64,000 bases of DNA from an uncultured Lysobacterales bacterium (GTDB lineage Bacteria; Pseudomonadota; Gammaproteobacteria; Xanthomonadales; SZUA-36): positions 1-64,000 of the forward strand of contig CALDVW010000077.1 of the NCBI GenBank assembly GCA_937924405.1. The letters run 5' to 3'. Below, in pieces: positions 35,621 to 43,858 of the stretch (position 1 is the stretch's first letter; every line of letters starts with the position of its first letter). The notes under the pieces are model-generated. The model made no database searches. It was given only the letters and a program-made list of their open reading frames with translations, and was not told the origin of the DNA. The position numbers and the translations under genes were made by a program.

Positions 35621-35841
35621 GTACCGCTGCGGTCTCAGCCCGGATGCTTCCGGAATGTGTCAGTCTCGTTCCCTGCTGATTGCCGGCAGGCAGAAAGGAT
35701 GATCTGCACGCCGGTCGCTGGTCCGTAGCGAATTGAATTAAATATTCTGAAACCAGTATAGTCAAAGCCCGGTTTGAAGTTAGTGTGGTATCTGACCGCT
35801 TATCGGGCCGATAGCACCATTCAGGCGGTTGACCATAAAAA

Positions 35842-35866
35842 AAGCCGGCGCAAGATGCGCCGGCTT
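35842..35866 (-). terminator. Rho-independent terminator of the Cys-rich repeat gene
   Basis: AAGCCGGCGC (35842-35851) pairs with GCGCCGGCTT (35857-35866) around a 5-base loop. Read on the minus strand it is followed by seven Ts. It lies 24 bp past the stop of the gene at 35890. Confidence 0.9.
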
Positions 35867-35889
35867 GTCTGATCCTGAAACGTTGCCGA

Positions 35890-36294
35890 TTATTCGATGA
35901 CGTCTTTTATGGCCTGCTTGCAGGCTGCACTGACAGATTCCGCATTTGCTTCGAGACACTCCAGAATGCGGCCTTCTCCTGCTTGCACGCCCGCGCAGTT
36001 ACTCTCGATGTCATTCTGGCACTGGCCCGCGATATAGTTGAGTGCCGATACCGCATGTTCCAACTGGGCTGAAGCGTTATACAGAGCGTATTGGCACTGG
36101 CCTGAAAGTTTGTCTTCATGGGCATAAAAACACGCCAGCAGGCGCCCTTCACCGGTGGTGACCTGGCTGCAATAATTCTGGATTTCAGTTTCGCAACCGG
36201 TGGTTACGGTGCTGACAATATCCTGGGCCAGCACGGATCCCGAGGTGCCCAGCAACATGAAAACGGTGAAGAAGATAGTCGTTCTGATATTCAT
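35890..36294 (-). CDS. Secreted Cys-rich repeat (GLG1-type) protein
   Basis: A 134-aa exported protein with a signal peptide to about residue 23 (GSVLA|QD). Two tandem repeats share the exact pattern C-x7-C-x12-C-x11-C and the core GEGR(L/I)L. This is the cysteine-rich repeat of the Golgi GLG1/ESL-1 family, seen also in proteobacterial periplasmic proteins of unknown role. ATG 36294 is chosen because AGGAGA precedes it and the signal peptide then starts correctly. It is monocistronic or follows the DUF3313 gene (54 bp). A strong terminator lies behind it. Confidence 0.82.
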   Translation of the reverse strand: MNIRTTIFFTVFMLLGTSGSVLAQDIVSTVTTGCETEIQNYCSQVTTGEGRLLACFYAHEDKLSGQCQYALYNASAQLEHAVSALNYIAGQCQNDIESNCAGVQAGEGRILECLEANAESVSAACKQAIKDVIE

Positions 36295-36348
36295 CAAGGG
36301 TTTCTCCTGAAGTTCATTCAATGTGAACCGTATATTTTGAACCATTTC

Positions 36349-37023
36349 TTACTTTTTTGCCTCATTTAATGCATCCAGTAAAATTTCAGCCCAGCCTTTC
36401 AGAATCCGCTGCGCTGCAGCTTTATTGGTTACCGAGTTGGTCCAGGTGTAATAACTTCCCCTGGCGCCGTCGACTCTTCGATCCAGCGCTTTCGCAAGCA
36501 GGTCACCGGTGACAGAGTCGTAGATTTCCAGGTAAAGAGTCATCTCCCCGGCAGAGGATGTGAAGGTCATCGAGCGCCCGGCAGTGAGTGTGTCCGGCGC
36601 GTTCACATCGAGATTAATGATGGCCGGCCTGACGAGAAGTACATCTTCCGCGAGTTCGTCGACCACATCGTATCCCCCGTCTTGCAGGGTTTGTACAAAC
36701 ACGGCCTGAAATTCCTCGGCGAGCTTGTTCTTGATCTTTTCCACATCAGTCGAAGTCACGCGCAAATGACTTGCCGAACGGGAGCGCTGGTCACGCGCCC
36801 AGTTTTTCTTGAATGCCACGTAGGAATCCAGCAACTTGACGCGCTGATACTGGGCGAGGTCAGCGCCGGGTTCGGCATAAACGATGGCCATCTTTGAATC
36901 GGGCACCAGGTGCAGGCCATCTTCGCTGACCTGGGGTAGCTCATTTTTACTGGCCATGGCCTGTTGAGTGAAAAGCAACAGAACAATTGGCAAGAGCAGA
37001 TTGGCTATTTTTAAATTGTGCAT
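36349..37023 (-). CDS. DUF3313-family exported protein
   Basis: A 224-aa protein with a signal peptide (to about residue 24, QAMA|SKN) and the DUF3313 pattern: YQRVKLLDSYVAFKKNW near residue 58, then an alpha/beta domain with GEMTLYLEIYDSVTGDLLA. Most relatives are lipoproteins, but no lipobox Cys is present here. ATG 37023 has AGGAG eight bases upstream, which decides the start. It is upstream of the Cys-rich repeat gene on the same strand. Function unknown, envelope location inferred. Confidence 0.75.
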   Translation of the reverse strand: MHNLKIANLLLPIVLLLFTQQAMASKNELPQVSEDGLHLVPDSKMAIVYAEPGADLAQYQRVKLLDSYVAFKKNWARDQRSRSASHLRVTSTDVEKIKNKLAEEFQAVFVQTLQDGGYDVVDELAEDVLLVRPAIINLDVNAPDTLTAGRSMTFTSSAGEMTLYLEIYDSVTGDLLAKALDRRVDGARGSYYTWTNSVTNKAAAQRILKGWAEILLDALNEAKK

Positions 37024-37190
37024 GGGCAGAGCTCCTGGTTGATGGCTGGGCCGATTCAATTCAACAGACCAGATATTAGCAGTGAAAATTACAAATCACG
37101 ATTGCCCCTATCAAATCGATTCTACATCTCAAACGGGTTATTATTCAGACCTGCTTGAGTTTTATACAGTTTTCCCGAGTGGAGTTTCAG

Positions 37191-38417
37191 ATGAAAAGTT
37201 TCTTGCTGACGTTGCTGCTTTTTTCCAATCTGGCCATGGCCGACGCCAGGCAGATAAATGAATACCATTGGGAAGGCGTTGAACGCATCGTCGCCATTGG
37301 CGATATCCATGGCGACTACACTAATTACATCACCACTTTGCGCGCTGCGGGCCTGATCAACAAGAGAGAAAAGTGGGCCGGGGGAAAAACCCACCTGGTG
37401 CAGACAGGTGACCTCCCGGACCGCGGCCCGGACACGCTCAGGATCATTGATCACATCACCGGGCTGGCCAAACAGGCCAAGCGCAAGGGTGGATACGTAC
37501 ACAGCCTGATCGGCAACCATGAGGCGATGAATGTTTATGGCGACCTGAGGTACGTACACGATGGTGAGTTCGAGGCATTCGTCACCCGGAATTCAGGTGC
37601 ACTGCGCGACCGCGTGTTTGAGTTGCATTTACAACAGATTGAAGCCCAGGCGCCGGAGCAGTTTGCGGCTCTACCGGAAACCTACAGGGAGGACTGGTAC
37701 ACGAAGCACCCACTGGGCTGGGTGGAACACCGCCAGGCCTGGGACCCGGCCTGGAATCCGGAAGGCAAACTTGCGAACTGGGTACTGGAAAGGAAAGTCG
37801 CGGTGCGGGTCAATGACACTATTTTCCTGCACGGAGGAATCAGCGGCTTTTATTGCCAGAATTCCCTGGATTCCATTACGGAGAAAGTGGTCGCAAACCT
37901 CAAACACTTTGATCCCCGGAACTCAGGAATACTCGAAGACGATTTTGGGCCCCTGTGGTTCCGGGGCCTGTCAGGTGTGGATCCCCAGGCATCGCCGGAG
38001 ACCGTCGATGCCATCCTGGCGCACCATAAGGCAAAGCACATAGTGGTGGGTCACACCGTAACCAGTGGCATCATCTGGCCGCGTTACGATTCCAGGGTAG
38101 TGATGATAGACACCGGGATTTCGAACGCCTACGGTGGCCACATCGGATACCTGGAAATCACCCCGGAAGGACTCTTCGCCGGTTACCCCGCGGGTAAATT
38201 GCCGCTGCCGGCCAGCGACGATGAAGCGATTGCCTATCTTGAAAAAGTCATTGTGATGTATCCAGCTAATCCCTATCTGCAGGAACGGCTCGAAAAGCTG
38301 AGGCATCCGGCCGTCATCGTGGAACCTGAAGCAAGCGGGGAACCCGTCGATCAAGCAGCGGAGGCTGGGGAAGAAGAGCCGTCAGCTCCAATTCCTATTT
38401 GCGGCATTTCTCAATAA
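37191..38417 (+). CDS. Exported Shewanella-like metallophosphatase
   Basis: A 408-aa PPP-fold metallophosphoesterase with a signal peptide (about residues 1-18). The metal motifs are complete: GDIHGD (near 38), GDLPDRG (near 77), GNHE (near 110), and later HGG (near 213) and VVGHT (near 285). The order and the inserted segment around WYTKHPLGWVEHRQAWDP match Shewanella-like protein phosphatases. It is probably periplasmic, with an unknown substrate. GGAG precedes ATG 37191, so a longer upstream frame is rejected. Its 3' end overlaps the convergent gene by 23 bp. Confidence 0.85.
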   Translation: MKSFLLTLLLFSNLAMADARQINEYHWEGVERIVAIGDIHGDYTNYITTLRAAGLINKREKWAGGKTHLVQTGDLPDRGPDTLRIIDHITGLAKQAKRKGGYVHSLIGNHEAMNVYGDLRYVHDGEFEAFVTRNSGALRDRVFELHLQQIEAQAPEQFAALPETYREDWYTKHPLGWVEHRQAWDPAWNPEGKLANWVLERKVAVRVNDTIFLHGGISGFYCQNSLDSITEKVVANLKHFDPRNSGILEDDFGPLWFRGLSGVDPQASPETVDAILAHHKAKHIVVGHTVTSGIIWPRYDSRVVMIDTGISNAYGGHIGYLEITPEGLFAGYPAGKLPLPASDDEAIAYLEKVIVMYPANPYLQERLEKLRHPAVIVEPEASGEPVDQAAEAGEEEPSAPIPICGISQ

Positions 38418-39477
38418 CTTTTTTGTTGAAATCCTTGTCGTCCCTGAGGATTTTAAAAAACTGGTTCAGGTAATTCTCTGCTTTATTTTTATTCCCTGAA
38501 GCAAGCTGGGGTTCTTCATCCAGAACCGCAATGATTGCATCCTCCTGCTCCAGAAAAAGTTCGCGGGCGTCATTCAGCGTGCTGTTATGCCTGCAATAGC
38601 CGCGAAATAATCTTTGTCTGACCGACCTGATCGGGAGCCCGACCGCGGGTGCGGCATAGTCCGTGTTCACCAGGCCTGAAGAGTCGAAGTCATAGGGTAC
38701 AGGGTAAGCGATGTCATCTTTTTGGAACGGCTCCGGCCCGATCAGTTTGACATTATGGCAACACTCTTTTGGGTCAGGGCCACTCAGTGCCGCCCAGTCC
38801 GTGTTACCGATCATGAATTGGAACAATGAGAACTCGCTCGATGTTTGAGGATCGAGTTGTGTTGTCCCGACCCGTGGTATTTTAAGTTTTTTCACGCCAT
38901 TGCGCTTGGCGACATCACTGTCGTCTTCGATCAGGAAAGCAAAGCGGTTGTCGTCCGACCTTCCGGATTCACTGTCGGTGTAGGTCACGTTAAGCGGTCG
39001 AATTCGAAAACTTTTTTCGGTGATCAGGTTATACATGCGGTATATCAGCATTTCCATTATGTAGTATTGCTCATAACGCGATGATTTCTGGCAGTGAGTC
39101 ACTACTTTCAGGGATTTCTGCCCGCGGAACGTGGTGCCTTTCGCCGCGCCTTTTTCGAACCGCAACTTGACCGGCGGATACTTGCAGACTTGCTGCCGGG
39201 TTATGCCCCTGCGCTCTGCTGTCATGTCCAGCGTCGTGTTATTGCCCAGTTCATCGGTGTAATTGATTTGTCCCGGATAAGTGCCCTGATAACCTTTTTT
39301 TCTCTGGAGATCACTCCAGGGAGCTGTCATCGTCACGGTCAGTGTGTCAGACCTCTGGAACAGCCCCGCGGGCTTGGGTCCACCCTCATTCTTCCCCTCC
39401 TGGGCGAGAAGGGGTGTCATGGCGGTCAGGAGTCCAATGAACAACACCAAAGCGCTTACAATGACATTAGTTCGCAT
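38395..39477 (-). CDS. Conserved secreted protein of unknown function
   Basis: A 360-aa exported protein (signal peptide to about residue 25, PLLA|QEG). Recognisable conserved patches are RRGITRQQVCKYPPVKLRFE, FRGQKSLKVVTHCQ and VPYDFDSSGLVNTDYA. They recall uncharacterised environmental proteins loosely similar to CotH-type kinases, though a kinase role is not established here. Cys residues in KYPP and VTHC contexts suggest a disulfide or metal site. The start at 39477 fits the signal peptide, with GGAG 11 bases upstream. The end overlaps the phosphatase gene. Confidence 0.65.
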   Translation of the reverse strand: MRTNVIVSALVLFIGLLTAMTPLLAQEGKNEGGPKPAGLFQRSDTLTVTMTAPWSDLQRKKGYQGTYPGQINYTDELGNNTTLDMTAERRGITRQQVCKYPPVKLRFEKGAAKGTTFRGQKSLKVVTHCQKSSRYEQYYIMEMLIYRMYNLITEKSFRIRPLNVTYTDSESGRSDDNRFAFLIEDDSDVAKRNGVKKLKIPRVGTTQLDPQTSSEFSLFQFMIGNTDWAALSGPDPKECCHNVKLIGPEPFQKDDIAYPVPYDFDSSGLVNTDYAAPAVGLPIRSVRQRLFRGYCRHNSTLNDARELFLEQEDAIIAVLDEEPQLASGNKNKAENYLNQFFKILRDDKDFNKKVIEKCRK

Positions 39478-39564
39478 GGGTTTTGGTTCTCCGGCAGTGT
39501 AAAACAGGGTTACATTATATAGATATAGACCACTTTGAGTACCGCCAGTGGGCGAACCCTGAAT

Positions 39565-41001
39565 ATGACAAATAACAATACGACTTTCGCTGACGCCGTT
39601 TTGGTATTGCAGAATGCCTGTCCGGGACTCACCGTGAGTACGCAGCCCAATGTGCTCGAAAGCCATGGGCGCGATGCGACCCGTTTCAGGAACCCGGCAC
39701 CCACGGCCATCGTTTTTCCGGACTCTGCACAACAGGTGCAGGCTATGGTCAGAGCGGCTGCTGATGCCGGAGTTCCACTCGTTCCGTCTGGTGGCCGGAC
39801 CGGCTTGAGCGGGGGGGCGGTGGCTGCGCAGGGTGAGGTAGTGGTTTCATTTGACCGGATGCGAAAGGTGCTCGATTTCAATGCTGTTGACAGGACTGTG
39901 ACGGTCGAGCCCGGGGTAGTAACCGCTGCTGTCCAGGAACTGGCAATCCAGAACGGTCTTTATTATCCCGTTTCTTTTGCAGCCGAAGGTTCGAGCCAGA
40001 TTGGAGGAAACGTCGCTACCAATGCCGGTGGCATCCGGGTTCTGAAATATGGCTTGACCCGGGACCGCGTAACGGGGCTCAAGGTCGTTACGGGGCGCGG
40101 GGATTTACTCGATTGCAACAGGGGATTGATAAAAAATGCCAGCGGTTACGATTTGCGCCATCTGTTTATCGCCAGCGAAGGGACACTGGGTCTGATCGTC
40201 GAGATAACGCTGAAGCTGATCAACCCACCGTTACCGAGCAGAGTATTAATGCTGGGCATAGAGAGTGTGGATGCGTTGATGAACGTTTTTGGCTCCCTGC
40301 GGACAGCGTTGGAATTGACGGCGTTCGAGTTTTTCAGTGACCGGGCCCTCGCACATGTCCGCCGCGCACAAAATCTGCCGCAACCATTCGAGACATCCTG
40401 TCCCTTTTACGCGATCACCGAATTTGATTGTGCGGGCGAGGCCGAGGAACAAAAAGCGATGGCCTGTCTCGAAGCGTGCACTGACCGGGGCTGGGTACAG
40501 GATGGCGTGATCAGCCAGAATGACCGCCAGATAGAGGAACTTTGGCGTTACCGGGAAGGAATTTCTGAATCCATCAGTCATTTTCCTCCCTATAAGAATG
40601 ACCTGTCCGTTACGGTCTCCCGGGTGCCTGAATTCCTGCGGCGCATGAACTTGCTGATGAACGATATCTGCCCGAATTTCGAAGTGGTCTGGTATGGACA
40701 CATAGGTGACGGCAACCTGCATATGAACATCCTGAAACCTGCAGACATGAACCTGCGGGAGTTCGAAGCTAAATCACATGAAATCAGCGCACAAAGCTAT
40801 GCGCTGACCGAGGAATTGGGTGGCAGTATTTCGGCCGAACACGGCATCGGCTTGTTGAAGCAACCGTGGCTGAAGCGGGCCCGTTCCGAAGCTGAAATTC
40901 AGTTGATGCACGGGATCAAGAACCTGTTTGACCCTGCTGGGATTCTGAATCCCGGCAAGGTGCTTCAGGATACGAACCGCATGGAAAAGTCCACTGCATG
41001 A
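39565..41001 (+). CDS. FAD-linked 2-hydroxyacid dehydrogenase (GlcD/D2HGDH type)
   Basis: A 478-aa flavoprotein of the VAO/PCMH family. The FAD domain has PSGGRTGLSGGAV (near 77) and EGSSQIGGNVATNAGG (near 134). The C-terminal domain has WYGHIGDGNLHMNIL and SAEHGIGLLK, the His-rich substrate/metal site shared by D-lactate and D-2-hydroxyglutarate dehydrogenases. The length favours a D-2-hydroxyglutarate or D-lactate enzyme. ATG 39565 is preferred to an upstream TTG. Its end overlaps nadC by 37 bp (convergent). Confidence 0.85.
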   Translation: MTNNNTTFADAVLVLQNACPGLTVSTQPNVLESHGRDATRFRNPAPTAIVFPDSAQQVQAMVRAAADAGVPLVPSGGRTGLSGGAVAAQGEVVVSFDRMRKVLDFNAVDRTVTVEPGVVTAAVQELAIQNGLYYPVSFAAEGSSQIGGNVATNAGGIRVLKYGLTRDRVTGLKVVTGRGDLLDCNRGLIKNASGYDLRHLFIASEGTLGLIVEITLKLINPPLPSRVLMLGIESVDALMNVFGSLRTALELTAFEFFSDRALAHVRRAQNLPQPFETSCPFYAITEFDCAGEAEEQKAMACLEACTDRGWVQDGVISQNDRQIEELWRYREGISESISHFPPYKNDLSVTVSRVPEFLRRMNLLMNDICPNFEVVWYGHIGDGNLHMNILKPADMNLREFEAKSHEISAQSYALTEELGGSISAEHGIGLLKQPWLKRARSEAEIQLMHGIKNLFDPAGILNPGKVLQDTNRMEKSTA

Positions 41002-41801
41002 AGGCTCTTGGTAATTTCACCAGCCGAGATAAAGTCGACACCGGTTTCTGCAACGCTGCGGACCGTCTGCAGATCAATGCCGCCTGAAGCTTCCAGGCCG
41101 ATATGGCCTTTGAACCGGGTCACGGCCTCGCGCAATGAATCGAGCTCAAAATTATCCAGCAGAACGCGTTGTGCACCCGCGCGGCACGCTTCTTCCAGTT
41201 GCTCAAGCGTTTCCACCTCGACTTCCAGCAGCAGGTCCGGATAAAGCCGCCCGGCTTCCCTGACGGCTGCTGTGATCGAACCGGCAGCGGAAATATGGTT
41301 TTCCTTGACCAGGATTGCGTCAAACAAGCCGATCCGGTGATTGCTGGCGCCGCCACAACGCACGGCATATTTTTGCGCCAGGCGCATCCCCGGGATGGTT
41401 TTTCGAGTATCCAGGATGATGGCTCCGGTGCCCGCTATGGCTTCTACATAGCGGCGAGCCATTGTTGCGGTTCCCGAGAGTGTCTGCAGGAAATTCAATG
41501 CCGTCCTTTCACCACTCAGAATGCTTCTCGCCGGTCCCCGCAGGCGACAGATTTCCTGGTCTGTCTGAACGACAGCACCATCGCCCGCTTGCCAATCGAT
41601 CTCAATGGAAGCTGGCAACTGGCGGAAAACCTCATCGAACCAGGGGCGTCCGCACAGAATCGCTTTTTCCCTGCATGTCACGCGGGTTTGCAGGGAGTTA
41701 TTCTCGGGAATCAGCGAAGCGGTGCAATCACCTTGCTTCAAATCCTCATCGATCGCCCGGGAAACATCATTTTCCACGACTTGCTGTGGGGGTGGCCTCA
41801 A
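40965..41801 (-). CDS. nadC: Nicotinate-nucleotide pyrophosphorylase (carboxylating)
   Basis: A 278-aa quinolinate phosphoribosyltransferase of NAD synthesis. Conserved residues are seen in SGERTALNFLQTLSGTAT, DTRKTIPGMRLAQKYAV, CGGASNHRIGLFDAILVKENH and EVEVETLEQ. It starts at TTG 41801, one base after the stop of the upstream Trm112-like gene. Its 3' end runs into the convergent dehydrogenase gene. Confidence 0.93.
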   Translation of the reverse strand: MRPPPQQVVENDVSRAIDEDLKQGDCTASLIPENNSLQTRVTCREKAILCGRPWFDEVFRQLPASIEIDWQAGDGAVVQTDQEICRLRGPARSILSGERTALNFLQTLSGTATMARRYVEAIAGTGAIILDTRKTIPGMRLAQKYAVRCGGASNHRIGLFDAILVKENHISAAGSITAAVREAGRLYPDLLLEVEVETLEQLEEACRAGAQRVLLDNFELDSLREAVTRFKGHIGLEASGGIDLQTVRSVAETGVDFISAGEITKSLHAVDFSMRFVS

Positions 41802-41802
41802 A

Positions 41803-42069
41803 TCAAAAATCCTGGATTTGTGTCGTGCCGATCCCTCTTTCCTCCAGTAAAATCGGAATCTCGTCCAGCACGGGATAAATCACTTTCGAGTCTTCCGTTA
41901 CCAGGGCTTCCTGCAGGGGCTCATCCACAATTTCGCCCTGGACATACTGGATGTTTCCGGCTGCGATTTCCCGGTTGAGTGTTTTCAGTCTGCCGGGAGT
42001 GAGCCGGATAAGCGGAACCTTGCTCACCGGGCAGCATAGAATCTCGAGTAATTTTCCGTCGATGGTCAT
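41803..42069 (-). CDS. Trm112-like protein
   Basis: An 88-aa protein of the Trm112/YcaR family. The LLEILCCPVSKVPLIR opening and the closing KVIYPVLDEIPILLEE are diagnostic. Bacterial members are small and often sit beside cell-envelope or nucleotide genes. Only one CP-type zinc half-site is kept here. ATG 42069 follows GGAA. A TTG 12 bases upstream is an alternative. It is coupled to nadC. Confidence 0.8.
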   Translation of the reverse strand: MTIDGKLLEILCCPVSKVPLIRLTPGRLKTLNREIAAGNIQYVQGEIVDEPLQEALVTEDSKVIYPVLDEIPILLEERGIGTTQIQDF

Positions 42070-42124
42070 AGTGATTTCCAATAATGGCTGAACACGTTTA
42101 TTGTACTGAAGACTGCATGTGTGC

Positions 42125-42133
42125 TGCTACAAT
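42125..42133 (+). promoter_or_regulatory. Extended -10 promoter of purEK
   Basis: TGCTACAAT matches TGnTACAAT and lies 39 bp before the purE start. TTGTAC at 42101 is too far away for a normal -35, so the extended -10 may be the main element. Confidence 0.35.
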
Positions 42134-42172
42134 AGCTGGTTTGAATCTCTAAAATCTGCAGGAATCCTGATC

Positions 42173-42670
42173 GTGAATGAAAAAGTGCTTGTGGGCATCA
42201 TCATGGGCTCCCAATCTGACTGGGATACGATGAAAAATGCGGCTGAGACGCTGCAAAAGCTGGGCGTTTCGTTTGAGACGCGTGTGGTTTCCGCCCACCG
42301 GACCCCGGACCGGATGTTCGAATACGCGGAGCAGGCGGCGGCAAGGGGTCTGCAGGTGATTATCGCGGGTGCGGGCGGCGCCGCTCATCTACCCGGGATG
42401 GTCGCAGCAAAAACGGTAGTTCCGGTGCTGGGTGTTCCGGTTCAGTCCCGGGCGCTGAGCGGAATGGACTCATTGCTTTCCATAGCCCAGATGCCGGCCG
42501 GAATTCCGGTTGGCACGCTGGCTATCGGGGTTGCCGGTGCGACCAACGCCGCCCTGCTGGCCGCGGCTATTATAGGCAACTCTTCGCCCGGAATCAGACA
42601 GGCGCTCGAAGATTTCCGAGCTGAACGCAGGGACGCCGTTTTGGCCAGGCCGGACCCCAGCCAGGTTTGA
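42173..42670 (+). CDS. purE: N5-carboxyaminoimidazole ribonucleotide mutase
   Basis: A 165-aa class I PurE, which turns N5-CAIR into CAIR in purine synthesis. Conserved features are [10 protein letters not shown] (near 10), SAHRTPDRM (near 41), [12 protein letters not shown] and [22 protein letters not shown]. The start is GTG 42173 after AGGAA. The frame extends further upstream but the family never has such an extension. purK follows after 4 bp. Confidence 0.95.
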   Translation: MNEKVLVGIIMGSQSDWDTMKNAAETLQKLGVSFETRVVSAHRTPDRMFEYAEQAAARGLQVIIAGAGGAAHLPGMVAAKTVVPVLGVPVQSRALSGMDSLLSIAQMPAGIPVGTLAIGVAGATNAALLAAAIIGNSSPGIRQALEDFRAERRDAVLARPDPSQV

Positions 42671-42674
42671 ACAG

Positions 42675-43829
42675 ATGAGCAACCGGAATAGGCCAGTAGC
42701 CGGGGCAGGGTGTCGGATCGGTGTGCTTGGCGGAGGACAGCTGGGCCGAATGCTCGGCATTGCGGGAATTCCGCTGGGATTTCGTTTCGTGTTCCTCGAT
42801 CCAGCCGCCGATGCTTGCGCTTCTGCGACAGGTGATCTTCTGCAGGCCGGGTTTTCTGATGTTGACGCAGCCAGGGAACTGGCCGGTTTGGTCGATGTGG
42901 CCACTTTCGATTTCGAAAACGTGCCGGGTTCATCGGCCGCTGCGCTGGAGGAAATCTGCGCCCTTTACCCCGCTTCGAACGCGCTGGAGGCGGCCCAGGA
43001 CCGGCTGGTGGAAAAAGACCTGCTGACCAGTCTCGGTATACCGGTTCCCGGGTATCGATGTGTCTCGAGCCGGACTGACTTGCTGGAAGCACTCGACAGC
43101 CTGGGTTATCCCGCAGTTCTCAAAACCAGGCGGCTGGGCTACGACGGTAAAGGCCAGGCCGTGTTACGCGACCAGGAGGACCTGGAGCGTGCCTGGCAAA
43201 AATTGGCAGGCTCCGAATTGATCCTCGAAGCATTCGTGCCTTTCGAGGCAGAATGCTCATTGATCGCGGTTCGCGCGCGGGATGGAAAAACCCGGGCCTG
43301 GCCCCTTACCCGGAATGTACATTCAGATGGAATACTCACCCTGAGCCTGCCTGGCGTATTCGACGAAGATCTGGAGTCCAGGGCCGCAACGATGATGCAG
43401 GTTCTGATGGAGCATCTTGATTACTGCGGCGTCCTGACCATGGAATTCTTCCTGCTGGATGGCAAACTGCTGGTCAATGAAATCGCTCCGCGTGTCCACA
43501 ATTCCGGGCACTGGACTATCGATGGTGCAGTTTGTTCGCAGTTCGAAAACCACCTGCGGGCCATTACCGCCATGCCCCTGGGCAATACGGACATGACCGG
43601 CTGCTCACTGATGTTCAACTGGATAGGCCGATTGCCCGACCGGGACAAGGCAATGGCGGTGCCCGGTTTGCATTGGCACGATTACGGCAAGTCGGCACGA
43701 CCCGGCAGGAAGATCGGCCATGCAACGCTCAATGCTGCATCCATGGAAGAATTAAAGGCCGGTGCAATGCGGCTCGCCAGTGTTGCCGGCGGCGAATTCC
43801 CCCGGCTTTTGAAATCTCTGTGGGCTTAA
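42675..43829 (+). CDS. purK: N5-carboxyaminoimidazole ribonucleotide synthase
   Basis: A 384-aa ATP-grasp enzyme that carboxylates AIR with bicarbonate. The opening IGVLGGGQLGRML (15-27), KTRRLGYDGKGQAV, EAFVPFEAECSLIAVR and NEIAPRVHNSGHWTIDGA are all diagnostic. It is coupled to purE, and the pair is convergent with argD. Confidence 0.95.
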   Translation: MSNRNRPVAGAGCRIGVLGGGQLGRMLGIAGIPLGFRFVFLDPAADACASATGDLLQAGFSDVDAARELAGLVDVATFDFENVPGSSAAALEEICALYPASNALEAAQDRLVEKDLLTSLGIPVPGYRCVSSRTDLLEALDSLGYPAVLKTRRLGYDGKGQAVLRDQEDLERAWQKLAGSELILEAFVPFEAECSLIAVRARDGKTRAWPLTRNVHSDGILTLSLPGVFDEDLESRAATMMQVLMEHLDYCGVLTMEFFLLDGKLLVNEIAPRVHNSGHWTIDGAVCSQFENHLRAITAMPLGNTDMTGCSLMFNWIGRLPDRDKAMAVPGLHWHDYGKSARPGRKIGHATLNAASMEELKAGAMRLASVAGGEFPRLLKSLWA

Positions 43830-43858
43830 CGCCAGCGTCGTTTACCGGTCAGGTCTTC

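Noticed and set aside
42442-43092. 216-codon minus-strand open frame opposite purE/purK
   Set aside because: Both purE and purK are unmistakable on the other strand.
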